From NCBI RefSeq assembly GCF_023264675.1, contig NZ_JAHFVG010000026.1:19155-83154 (forward strand): a DNA stretch of 64,000 nucleotides, in the 5' to 3' direction. This document shows positions 57,226 to 64,000 of this stretch, piece by piece (the first letter of the stretch is position 1; the number at the start of each line of letters is the position of its first letter). The notes beneath the pieces are model-generated. The model had not been told where the DNA came from and made no database searches. It saw only the letters and a program-made list of their open reading frames with translations. Source of the stretch: Rhodococcus sp. (in: high G+C Gram-positive bacteria) (GTDB lineage: Bacteria > Actinomycetota > Actinomycetes > Mycobacteriales > Mycobacteriaceae). Position numbers and translations under genes: made by a program.

Positions 57226-57294
57226 TTTCGTAGTTCGAAAGGTAGAGTGGCGCCAGTCACATGTCAAGGCGCGTTCACCAGGAACACGCTTCGT

Positions 57295-58137
57295 ATGATG
57301 GCGAGACCGATCACGCCTCGACCAGGAAAGCGGGTACCAGTGGCTGCGCCCATCGAGTCCGAAACTCAGGCGGGACGCGACATCGTCGGATCCGTGCTCA
57401 AGGCGTGCAGCCTGCTCGAGCATTTCGATGCGTCGAGGCCCAACTGGACGTTGAACGACCTGACGTCGGCGAGCGGAATGAACAAGACCACCGTGCACCG
57501 TCTGATGACGACGCTCATCCACGCTGGATGGATCGATCGAACAGCCGACGGGGGATACCGCGTGGCCATGCCGGTGTTCGAGATCGGCTCCGCAGCCCTC
57601 GTCCACCTCGACATCCGAACTGCGGCTCGCCCCTACATGGTGCAACTAGCCGAATCATTCGGCGACACAGCATATTTGATGGTTCCAGCAGATGAGGGTG
57701 CCGTCTGCATCGACCGCCTCGAAGGCAACAACCCACTGGTGGTCGCAGGCATCAACATCGGATCGGTACTGCCGTATCACGCGGCGGCAGGGCCGATCGT
57801 GATGCTGGCGAACTCCGACGGGCTCCGACAACGCTGGATACGGGACGATCTGGCGACCTACACCGACCGCACGCTCACCGATGCGGACGAGCTGAGGAAG
57901 CATCTCGACTCGGTACGGGTTCTCGGCTATTCGGTGAGCAACTCCGACTACCTGTCCGGTGTCGCTGCCGTCGCCGCCCCCATCCTCGGTCGCAGCGGCG
58001 ACGTCGTCGCCTCCATCAGCATCGGAGGACGCGTCGAAGCATTCGAAGGCGACGCTCTCCAGCGGAAGATCGACAGCGTGAGGGACGCAGCCACACGACT
58101 GAGCAGAGCTGCGCAGGCTCTGCCTCGGCAGAACTGA
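57295..58137 (+). CDS. IclR-family transcriptional regulator
   Basis: A 280-residue IclR protein. The winged helix (about 43-100) is GSVLKACSLLEHFDASRPNWTLNDLTSASGMNKTTVHRLMTTLIHAGWI, then the effector domain with GDTAYLMVPADEGAVCIDRLEG, GINIGSVLPYHAAAGPIVML and VSNSDYLSGVAAVAAPILGRSG. IclR regulators sense small aromatic or organic acids. ATG 57295 has AGGAA 10 bases upstream. It is divergent from the lyase operon and almost surely its regulator. Confidence 0.9.
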   Translation: MMARPITPRPGKRVPVAAPIESETQAGRDIVGSVLKACSLLEHFDASRPNWTLNDLTSASGMNKTTVHRLMTTLIHAGWIDRTADGGYRVAMPVFEIGSAALVHLDIRTAARPYMVQLAESFGDTAYLMVPADEGAVCIDRLEGNNPLVVAGINIGSVLPYHAAAGPIVMLANSDGLRQRWIRDDLATYTDRTLTDADELRKHLDSVRVLGYSVSNSDYLSGVAAVAAPILGRSGDVVASISIGGRVEAFEGDALQRKIDSVRDAATRLSRAAQALPRQN

Positions 58138-58170
58138 CGCCCGAGTCGCAGCCTCGGTAGCCTGGACAGA

Positions 58171-59685
58171 GTGAAGGCCGCGCCGACCATCGGATCTCTC
58201 GTACTCGCCTGTGCTCTCGTCGGCGCCGATGCGGTAGCCGACCCACATCAATTCCGAGCGCAGCTGCCCGCGGCCGCTGTCCCCGCCGTCGGGTTGAGCG
58301 CCGAGCCGATGCCACTGAGCTCCGACATGGTCGCCGGTGTGAGCGGTGACGTCGGCAAGGGCGACGAGAGATCGGAGTCGCAATCGCAGACCTCGGTGTG
58401 GGACGAATATCCGTACCTCCGCTACACCGCAACGTTCGCCCCAGGGGTCGAGTCGGCCCAATTGCACTGGCAGGGAACCTCGGTCAACACCAACGATCTG
58501 GCGATGCATGTGTTCGACGGCGAAGGATGGGGTCGGCCGCTGGCGGCGGCAGCGCCATCCACAGCGGGCGGAACCATCGATCTCACCGCGACCGTCACCG
58601 ACATCGATGGGCCTGTCGAGGTGATGATCATCGACTCGCCGCGTGTCGATCAGTCGTTCTCCGAGGCCAATTCGTCGCCCGATCAGGCATTCGCCGCGCC
58701 CGGAACGTACGACTTTGCGCTACAGCATATTTCCGATACCCAATACGTCACCCGCGACAATCCGTCGGTCTACGACGACATGACGCAATGGACGGTCGAC
58801 AACGCCGACGAGTACGACATCGCCTACAGCATGCACACCGGCGACATCATTCAGAGCTGGATCAGCCCGGGACGCCCGGATGACCAGTCGCGCGTGGAAT
58901 TCGAAGCGGCGAGCGAGTCGATGAAGAGTCTCGAAGACGCGGGTATCCCGCACGGCGTGCTTCCGGGCAATCACGACAATCTGTGGAACGTGGCGGGCAA
59001 GCTGGTGCCGGGTATGCACGAGGAGAACCACGCTCTCTACAACGAGTACTTCGGGCCGGACCGTTACCGCGACCAACCCTGGTGGGGAGACTCTTTCACC
59101 TCCGAGGACAACTCGGCCCATTACGATCTGCTCGATATCGCCGACGCGAAATTCCTGATGCTCTACATCGGGTACAACCCGCCGGAGAAGGTCATGAAGT
59201 GGGCAGAGCAGGTGCTCGCCGACCATCCCGATCGCAATGTCGTCATCGGCACTCACTATTACCTCGACGAGGGTGGCGAGAGGAAGATGATGGCGTTCGG
59301 AGATATCGGTGCCAGCTCGGGTCAGCAGATCTGGAACCGACTGGTCGTGCCGAACGAGTCGGTGTTTCTGGTGCTGTCCGGGCACGTCGACGGGCAGGCC
59401 ACCGTCGTCGACCGCAGTATCGGCGAGAGCGATCGGACCGTCGTGCAGCTACTGGCCGACTACCAGTACTTCGAGGTCGACGGCAAGCGGGAGACCGGGT
59501 TCCAGCGGCTGCTGCAGTTCGACCTCGACGCAAGTTCGCTTGCCGTGACGACGCATTCACCCGCTCTGGACAAATTCGACGTCGAGAGCTTCGACCCGAG
59601 GCGCCGATTCGAACCCGCGGACGGTGAGTTCGTCACCGATTTCACTCTCCGCGCCGATGTGCCGCGGGCGGTCAGCGCGCGATAG
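58171..59685 (+). CDS. Secreted calcineurin-like metallophosphoesterase
   Basis: A 504-residue exported protein: signal peptide (about 1-23, MKAAPTIGSLVLACALVGADAVA), a beta-rich domain (about 75-165), then a calcineurin-like phosphoesterase domain with the metal motifs QHISDTQY, MHTGDII, LPGNHDNLW, GTHYYL and SGHVDGQ. It cleaves phosphate esters outside the cell. The start is GTG 58171. It lies 33 bases after IclR on the same strand; whether the two are co-transcribed is unclear. Confidence 0.87.
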   Translation: MKAAPTIGSLVLACALVGADAVADPHQFRAQLPAAAVPAVGLSAEPMPLSSDMVAGVSGDVGKGDERSESQSQTSVWDEYPYLRYTATFAPGVESAQLHWQGTSVNTNDLAMHVFDGEGWGRPLAAAAPSTAGGTIDLTATVTDIDGPVEVMIIDSPRVDQSFSEANSSPDQAFAAPGTYDFALQHISDTQYVTRDNPSVYDDMTQWTVDNADEYDIAYSMHTGDIIQSWISPGRPDDQSRVEFEAASESMKSLEDAGIPHGVLPGNHDNLWNVAGKLVPGMHEENHALYNEYFGPDRYRDQPWWGDSFTSEDNSAHYDLLDIADAKFLMLYIGYNPPEKVMKWAEQVLADHPDRNVVIGTHYYLDEGGERKMMAFGDIGASSGQQIWNRLVVPNESVFLVLSGHVDGQATVVDRSIGESDRTVVQLLADYQYFEVDGKRETGFQRLLQFDLDASSLAVTTHSPALDKFDVESFDPRRRFEPADGEFVTDFTLRADVPRAVSAR

Positions 59686-60586
59686 CGTCCCAGGTCTCGT
59701 ACTGAGTCTCCAGGCCCAGGAGGCCCGATTGCGTGACCACGACCTCCGTCGCGCCTGCGTCGTAATAGCGTCTGATCCCGGCCCTCACCTCGGCGGCTGA
59801 TCCCACCAGAACCAACTCCGCTGCACGATCGAGTCCCTCGGCGGCAACGACCCGCTGATAGGACGGGATCGAATCGTAGAACGCCATCGCATCTTCCGCC
59901 GCCGCGCGACCCGCTGCCACATCGTCGGTGACGATCGCCGCAACGAATGCGATCACACGGATCGGCGGGCGCCCTGCATCGGACGCAGCCGCCGACACCT
60001 GAGGGACGATGCTGGTCTCGAGCACGCGCGGGCCGGCGAGGAAGGGAAGGATGCCGTCGGCCAACTCGCCGCTCGCCCTCAATGCGCGAGGACCCATCGC
60101 GGCGACCAGGAGAGGCAGATCGGTTCCGGCACCGGCAATCGTCGTCGGCCGAGACGGAGCGGCGGTGAGCAGTTCACCGTGATGGTCGGCCGTCCCGGTG
60201 TCGACGAGTGAGCGTGCGACAGTCAGGAATTCGCGGACCAGTTCGACCGGGCGCTCGTAGGCAATACCGAACGTCGACTCCACGAGCGCAGGCGCGCCCA
60301 GAGCCAACCCGAGCTGGAATCGACCCTGCGTCGCCGCCTGCACGGTCTGGGCCTGCGAGACGACAAGCAGCGGGTGACGCGCGAAGATCGGCACCGCCGA
60401 CGTGCCCACCGTCAACTCGGGAACCTCGCGTCCGACGATGCCCGCGAGCGTGATCGCGTCGTAGTCGTATCGCTGGCCGAACCAGACCGACCCGATGCCT
60501 GCCTCGGCCGCTCGGCGCGCATGCTGCACTGCGGTATCGACGGCGTTTCCGGTGTCGACGGTATTCAGCGAGATTCCGATGGTCAC
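59672..60586 (-). CDS. LLM-class F420-dependent oxidoreductase
   Basis: A 304-residue luciferase-like barrel: AAEAGIGSVWFGQRYDYDAITLAGIVG, TVGTSAVPIFARHPLLVVSQAQTVQAATQGRFQLGLALG and ELADGILPFLAGPR. It belongs to the actinobacterial F420-dependent LLM group. Start GTG 60586 is uncertain because no ribosome site is clear; the start of the divergent KSI-like gene lies 28 bases away, and overlapping leader sequences are likely. Convergent with the phosphoesterase gene (14-base overlap). Confidence 0.83.
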   Translation of the reverse strand: MTIGISLNTVDTGNAVDTAVQHARRAAEAGIGSVWFGQRYDYDAITLAGIVGREVPELTVGTSAVPIFARHPLLVVSQAQTVQAATQGRFQLGLALGAPALVESTFGIAYERPVELVREFLTVARSLVDTGTADHHGELLTAAPSRPTTIAGAGTDLPLLVAAMGPRALRASGELADGILPFLAGPRVLETSIVPQVSAAASDAGRPPIRVIAFVAAIVTDDVAAGRAAAEDAMAFYDSIPSYQRVVAAEGLDRAAELVLVGSAAEVRAGIRRYYDAGATEVVVTQSGLLGLETQYETWDAIAR

Positions 60587-60614
60587 GAGAAGGGCAACGC
60601 ATGCCGTGCAGCGG

Positions 60615-61427
60615 ATGATTCCGCTACCGGCACTTCCGATCACGCTGATTTCAACGCTTGATCGCGGCGGACCGGATAGCTTCGATGTCGTGCATACCGC
60701 CCAGGAACTGCTCACCGCCGTACAGGGATCCCCCGATGCCGTCACTGCCGGCGACAAAGAACGGTGGGTGAACCTTTATTGCGAGGATGGGGTCGTCAAC
60801 GATCCGGTGGGTTCGGCTCCGCACGTGGGCAAGGCTGCGATCGCTCGGTTCTACGACACGTTCATCGCCCCGAACACCATCAACTTTCACGTCGACAACG
60901 ACGTCGTTTCGGGCATGTCCGTCGTCCGCGACCTGTCGCTCGAGACCATCATGTCCACCGGTGCCACGCTGAACGTACCGATGCACCTTCGCTACGACCT
61001 CGTCGAAGAGAACGGTGCCCTGAAGATCCAGCGACTCGAAGCGCACTGGGAACTCGCCACGATGATCCGCCAGCTGCTCGGTGCCGGATCGGCAGGACTC
61101 GTCGCGTCCGCCAAGCTGACTCCACAGTTGATCGGCAACCAGGGTGTCGCTGGGGTAGTCGGATTCATGCGTGGTCTGCAGAGCGTCGGGAGCAAGGGTA
61201 AGCAGGCAGCGAGGGCAGCACTGGAGGGAGACCATGCCGTCGACATGAAATTCATTGATGGCGAACCGATTTCGGAAGCCCACCGCCCTGGTTCGTGTCG
61301 AAAGTTCATCGCCGCCGGCCGGACCGTGAGCGCAACCACCCAGAGCCCGTCGGGAAACGGCGTCGTCTTCGTTCGATTTGCGCCACGCAGCCTCGACATC
61401 GAGGCCACCACCCTGTTCCCGGGGTGA
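60615..61427 (+). CDS. Nuclear-transport-factor-2/KSI-like protein
   Basis: A 270-residue protein whose first half is a SnoaL/ketosteroid-isomerase fold: KERWVNLYCEDGVVNDPVGSAPHVGKAAIARFYDTFIAPNTINF and GATLNVPMHLRYDLVEENGALKIQRLEAHWELATMIRQLLGAG. The second half is unrecognised, with a Gly-rich segment (GVAGVVGFMRGLQSVG). It may be a steroid- or polyketide-related isomerase or a binding protein. The start (ATG 60615, GTG 60606 or ATG 60579) is not settled. Confidence 0.7.
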   Translation: MIPLPALPITLISTLDRGGPDSFDVVHTAQELLTAVQGSPDAVTAGDKERWVNLYCEDGVVNDPVGSAPHVGKAAIARFYDTFIAPNTINFHVDNDVVSGMSVVRDLSLETIMSTGATLNVPMHLRYDLVEENGALKIQRLEAHWELATMIRQLLGAGSAGLVASAKLTPQLIGNQGVAGVVGFMRGLQSVGSKGKQAARAALEGDHAVDMKFIDGEPISEAHRPGSCRKFIAAGRTVSATTQSPSGNGVVFVRFAPRSLDIEATTLFPG

Positions 61428-61435
61428 CGCCGTCT

Positions 61436-62209
61436 CTACGACCTTGCCAGGGTGAGAATCTCGGCGCCGTCGTCGGTGATGGCAATCGTGTGTTCGCTGT
61501 GCGCGGTGCGGCATCCGGTTGCGCTGCGGAGCGTCCATCCGTCGTCGTCGGTGACGAGTTCGGCCGTGTCGGCCATGACCCACGGCTCCAATGCGAGCAT
61601 CAGACCTGGGCGCAGCTTGTACCCGCGGCCTCGTCGGCCGGTGTTCGAGATATGGGGGTCCTGATGCATCGTCGATCCGATTCCGTGTCCACCGAAATCG
61701 GTGTTGATCTCATATCCGGCATCGTCGAGTACCGATCCGATGGCGTGCGAGATATCGCCGATCCGAGCTCCGGGTCCGGCGGCTGCGATTCCGGCCGCCA
61801 GCGCACGCTGGGTGGCATCGATCATCGCGACGCTCTCCGGTGGCTGCGAGTCTCCGACGACGAAGCTGATGGCCGAGTCCGCAGCGACCCCACCGAGGAC
61901 GACCGCGAGATCGAGCGAGAGCAGATCTCCGTCGGCAAGCGAATAGTCACGGGGTAGCCCGTGCAGCACCGCATCGTTGACGCCCGTGCAGATGTAGTGG
62001 CCGAACGGACCGCGACCGAAGGACGGCGCATAGTCGACGTAGCAGGACGTTGCACCTGCATCGACGATCATTTCCTTGGTCCAACGGTCGATGTCGAGAA
62101 GGTTCGTACCGACAGTGCTGCGCCCCTTCAACGTCTGCAATATGTGACCGACCAGGGCGCCCGTCTCCCGTGCTCGATCCAATTGGGCTGGGTTCAAAAT
62201 CTCGATCAT
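61436..62209 (-). CDS. map: Type I methionine aminopeptidase
   Basis: A 257-residue pita-bread enzyme. Metal ligands are visible as SLDLAVVLGGVAADSA (two Asp), the His in GGHGIGS, and the two Glu in LALEPW and SEHTIAI; HYICTGVNDAVLHGLP is the substrate-binding strand. It removes the N-terminal Met from new proteins. Actinobacteria often carry two copies; this one is not next to ribosomal genes and may be the second. It is divergent from an XRE-type regulator. Confidence 0.9.
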   Translation of the reverse strand: MIEILNPAQLDRARETGALVGHILQTLKGRSTVGTNLLDIDRWTKEMIVDAGATSCYVDYAPSFGRGPFGHYICTGVNDAVLHGLPRDYSLADGDLLSLDLAVVLGGVAADSAISFVVGDSQPPESVAMIDATQRALAAGIAAAGPGARIGDISHAIGSVLDDAGYEINTDFGGHGIGSTMHQDPHISNTGRRGRGYKLRPGLMLALEPWVMADTAELVTDDDGWTLRSATGCRTAHSEHTIAITDDGAEILTLARS

Positions 62210-62274
62210 GCGGCACCTTCCGTACGCGAACCAATAACTATACCGGCCATATTATCCCGGCTAGTATCGGAACC

Positions 62275-62565
62275 ATGGTCAGGTTGCCTCTCACACTCGC
62301 CGAGGTCGAGCGAGGACGACGCCTCGGCGCACTGCTTCGTCGCGCACGAGGAGAACGCTCGATGCTCGAGACGGCGCTCGATGCCCGCGTATCACCCGAA
62401 ACCCTCCGCAAGATCGAGTCCGGACGCGTGGCCACGCCCGCGTTCCCGACGATTGCAGCCATCGCCGACGTGGTCGGCCTCTCCCTCGACGCAGTGTGGG
62501 CCGAGATCAACCAACCCAACGACGCACGCGTGCATCTCGACGAACCGGAGCGACTCACCTCCTGA
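62275..62565 (+). CDS. XRE-family transcriptional regulator
   Basis: A 96-residue helix-turn-helix protein: GALLRRARGERSMLETALDARVSPETLRKIESGRVATPAFPTIAAIADVVGLSLDAVWAEI. ATG 62275 has no ribosome site, but a TAGTAT -10 box sits about 8 bases upstream, so a leaderless message is likely. It lies 65 bases from the divergent methionine aminopeptidase start and is the only regulator in this stretch. Confidence 0.85.
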   Translation: MVRLPLTLAEVERGRRLGALLRRARGERSMLETALDARVSPETLRKIESGRVATPAFPTIAAIADVVGLSLDAVWAEINQPNDARVHLDEPERLTS

Positions 62566-62630
62566 CGCCTTCCGCGGTCTATCGAACTGGTGTTCGAGTT
62601 CTTGTCGGTGGGTCGGGCTAGGTTGAGATC

Positions 62631-64000
62631 ATGGCTTCGGGGGATGAGCGATCACCGGTGAACGGTGCGGGTGGGGGTGCCGCGTCGGGTCCTGTTCTGC
62701 TCGAGGGTGATCTGTGGGAGCCGGAGGGTATCGACGAGGAGTTCGTGGCAGCGGAGTGCGCTCGGTGGGCCGCGGGGTTGCCCTCGTATGCGGAGCAGGT
62801 CGCGGCCGGTCGCCGCGATGATGTCGAGGATGCCGATCAATGGTCGAGTCCTCTGCCGCCGGCCGAATCCGAATACCCCGACTCCGACTTTCCTGAGTCC
62901 GGTAGCCCTGAGTCCGGTAGCCCTGAGTCCGGTAGCCCTGAGGCGGTGGTTTCGCCGGTGCCGGTGATCGAGGCCGCGTATCTGGCGCGGGTCGTCGCGA
63001 TCATCGAAGAGCAGGTCCAGATTTTGGGCCGCATCGATACCGTCGGCCTGCACAACGCCGACCGCCGGGCCCTGGTGGTGCGCACGGAAACTGTGCAGCG
63101 GGCGTTGTTCGGGTACACGCACACCTGGATCGCGGATCTGATCGCTCAGCACGGACTCGACGACATTCCCGGGTCCGTCCCGCATGCACTGTCGCTGTTG
63201 ATGAGGTTCTCCCCGCGGCGCGCCGGGCAACGGATCCGGTTGTCCCAGCAGTACGGCAGCCGCACAGCGATGTCCGGGGAACGCCTCGCCCCGGTACTGC
63301 CCGCGGCCGCTGCTGCCGCCGAGGACGGTGTCCTCGACGAAGAACACCAGATCGTGATCAAGAACTTCTTTCACAGTCTGAGCTCCGAGGTCGACATCGA
63401 GACCCGCGAGAACGCCGATCGGCAGTTGGCGGAACTGGCACGCCAACTCGGCCCGGAGGAACTGCGGGTGGCGGCGCGGAGACTGTTCGAGACCATCGAC
63501 CCCGACGGCACCCTGCGCGATCAGGACAAGGTCGTGGATCAATGCTTCTTCAGATTCGCCAACGAAAGCCGGGGCGGGCTCTCCAAAGGCAGTTTCGTCG
63601 TCGACGCCGAAACCCGCGCCTACCTCGAAGCGGCCTTCGCGAAATGGGCGAAACCGGGAATGTGCAACCCCGCCGACGACATCCCCAACACCGACACTCC
63701 CAACGACACACCAGCCGACAACGCACGACCGGGCAGCGACACCACAGCAGGGAGCGACCCCGGCGGGTCCGGTGCCGACGTGCAGGAGCGGTCGCTGTTC
63801 GACCCCGACCCAGATCCCGCAGCAGGGGAGGGCACTACCGCCACCACAACCGCTGCTGCTGCTGCTGCTGCTGCTGCTGCGGACACGGACAGGGAAAAGG
63901 AGGTGGATGGTCGGGCGGAGCGTGATCACCGCAGTCAAGGGCGACGCCAGCACGATGCCCTGAAGGTGATCGTCCGTCAGATGCTCGCCTCCGGGCAGCT
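62631..64000 (+). CDS. DUF222/13E12-family HNH-endonuclease-type protein, 3' end cut off
   Basis: The gene is open from ATG 62631 to the window end (over 456 codons). The DUF222 region shows LSLLMRFSPRRAGQRIRLSQQYGSRTAMS-like helices, ETRENADRQLAELARQLGPEELRVAARRLFETIDPDG and CFFRFANESRGGLSKGSFVVDAETRAYLEAAFAKW, typical of actinobacterial 13E12 repeat proteins whose C terminus carries an HNH nuclease (here beyond the edge). The N-terminal region has three PESGS repeats and the linker has nine GCT codons. A long open frame on the other strand (62652-63953) is a by-product of the codon use. Confidence 0.87.
   Translation, partial: MASGDERSPVNGAGGGAASGPVLLEGDLWEPEGIDEEFVAAECARWAAGLPSYAEQVAAGRRDDVEDADQWSSPLPPAESEYPDSDFPESGSPESGSPESGSPEAVVSPVPVIEAAYLARVVAIIEEQVQILGRIDTVGLHNADRRALVVRTETVQRALFGYTHTWIADLIAQHGLDDIPGSVPHALSLLMRFSPRRAGQRIRLSQQYGSRTAMSGERLAPVLPAAAAAAEDGVLDEEHQIVIKNFFHSLSSEVDIETRENADRQLAELARQLGPEELRVAARRLFETIDPDGTLRDQDKVVDQCFFRFANESRGGLSKGSFVVDAETRAYLEAAFAKWAKPGMCNPADDIPNTDTPNDTPADNARPGSDTTAGSDPGGSGADVQERSLFDPDPDPAAGEGTTATTTAAAAAAAAAADTDREKEVDGRAERDHRSQGRRQHDALKVIVRQMLASGQ
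62892..62936 (+). repeat. Three 15-bp in-frame repeats in the DUF222 gene
   Basis: CCTGAGTCCGGTAGC at 62892, 62907 and 62922, identical three times, coding PESGS; a related copy (GACTTTCCTGAG) precedes it. Confidence 0.92.
63852..63881 (+). repeat. GCT trinucleotide tract (poly-Ala) in the DUF222 gene
   Basis: Nine consecutive GCT codons followed by GCG, coding a run of ten alanines in a charged linker between the DUF222 domain and the expected HNH domain. A pure trinucleotide run of this length is prone to slippage by whole codons. Confidence 0.93.

Noticed and set aside
62652..63953. 433-residue open frame on the minus strand
   Set aside because: It mirrors the DUF222 gene, which runs in frame from 62631 to the edge and has clear family motifs; the reverse frame is low-complexity Ser/Val/Gly without any family pattern.
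1..64000. CRISPR arrays, insertion sequences, prophage genes, rRNA
   Set aside because: I searched by eye for direct repeats with even spacing, terminal inverted repeats beside transposase-like proteins, integrases and rRNA motifs; the repeats found are all short coding repeats, and no transposase or integrase protein is present.

Overview
This window is high-GC actinobacterial DNA. It is most likely from Rhodococcus or Rhodococcoides, or a close mycolic-acid relative. The evidence is the gene repertoire (AlkB alkane hydroxylase, several LLM flavin monooxygenases, a 13E12/DUF222 HNH protein, a PopR-type regulator beside a ClpP pair), frequent GTG/TTG starts, 4-nt start/stop overlaps, and actinobacterial regulatory signals (IdeR-type iron box, mycobacterial-type LexA box, TPP riboswitch, branched-chain attenuator). 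The region reads as chromosome. I saw no insertion sequence, integrase, attachment site, CRISPR array or rRNA.

Layout. 0-10.5 kb: an LLM oxidoreductase/MarR/pirin operon, RNase H, a quinone-oxidoreductase-like MDR, an AlkA-type glycosylase, VOC and aldo/keto reductase enzymes, a Bcr/CflA exporter overlapping a DUF309 gene, and a short condensation-like protein behind an iron box. 10.5-19 kb: endonuclease IV, an ABC/FtsX export pair, a free-standing A-T-TE synthetase, an alpha/beta hydrolase, a LON-domain protein and a strong terminator. 19-21 kb: initiator tRNA-fMet, a ClpP pair and a PopR-like regulator. 21-29 kb: enoyl-CoA hydratase, DUF998 protein, a TetR/UbiB-kinase operon, MDR, dienelactone hydrolase, amidohydrolase, patatin and lipase. 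29-36 kb: alkB, an ATPase, a free-standing LeuA regulatory domain behind a leader-peptide attenuator, alpha/beta hydrolase, MDR and TetR. 35-41 kb: a TPP riboswitch driving an SDR/LLM monooxygenase operon, a DUF4185 secreted protein and GH13 hydrolase. 41-53 kb: lactate-monooxygenase-like enzyme, FAD monooxygenase, GATase, an SNF2-type helicase, SDR, a beta-lactamase-fold lipoprotein/ArsR operon, a LexA box, a small zinc-ribbon protein and an alarmone synthetase. 53-58 kb: a catabolic operon of a PEP-mutase/ICL-type lyase, a LeuC/LeuD-like hydratase and an MHS transporter, divergent from an IclR regulator with an 18-bp palindrome between them. 58-64 kb: phosphoesterase, LLM, KSI-like protein, methionine aminopeptidase, XRE regulator and the start of a DUF222 HNH gene.

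The genes serve mostly accessory metabolism: oxidation and hydrolysis of lipids, alkanes and carboxylic acids, each unit with its own local regulator. The most informative units are the TPP-riboswitch monooxygenase operon, the attenuator-controlled LeuA-domain protein, the LeuCD-like/lyase operon and the ClpP/PopR module. A trait running across the window is short in-frame 15- or 18-bp tandem repeats in the low-complexity parts of at least seven proteins. In one place a single repeat array is read in two frames by two overlapping genes.
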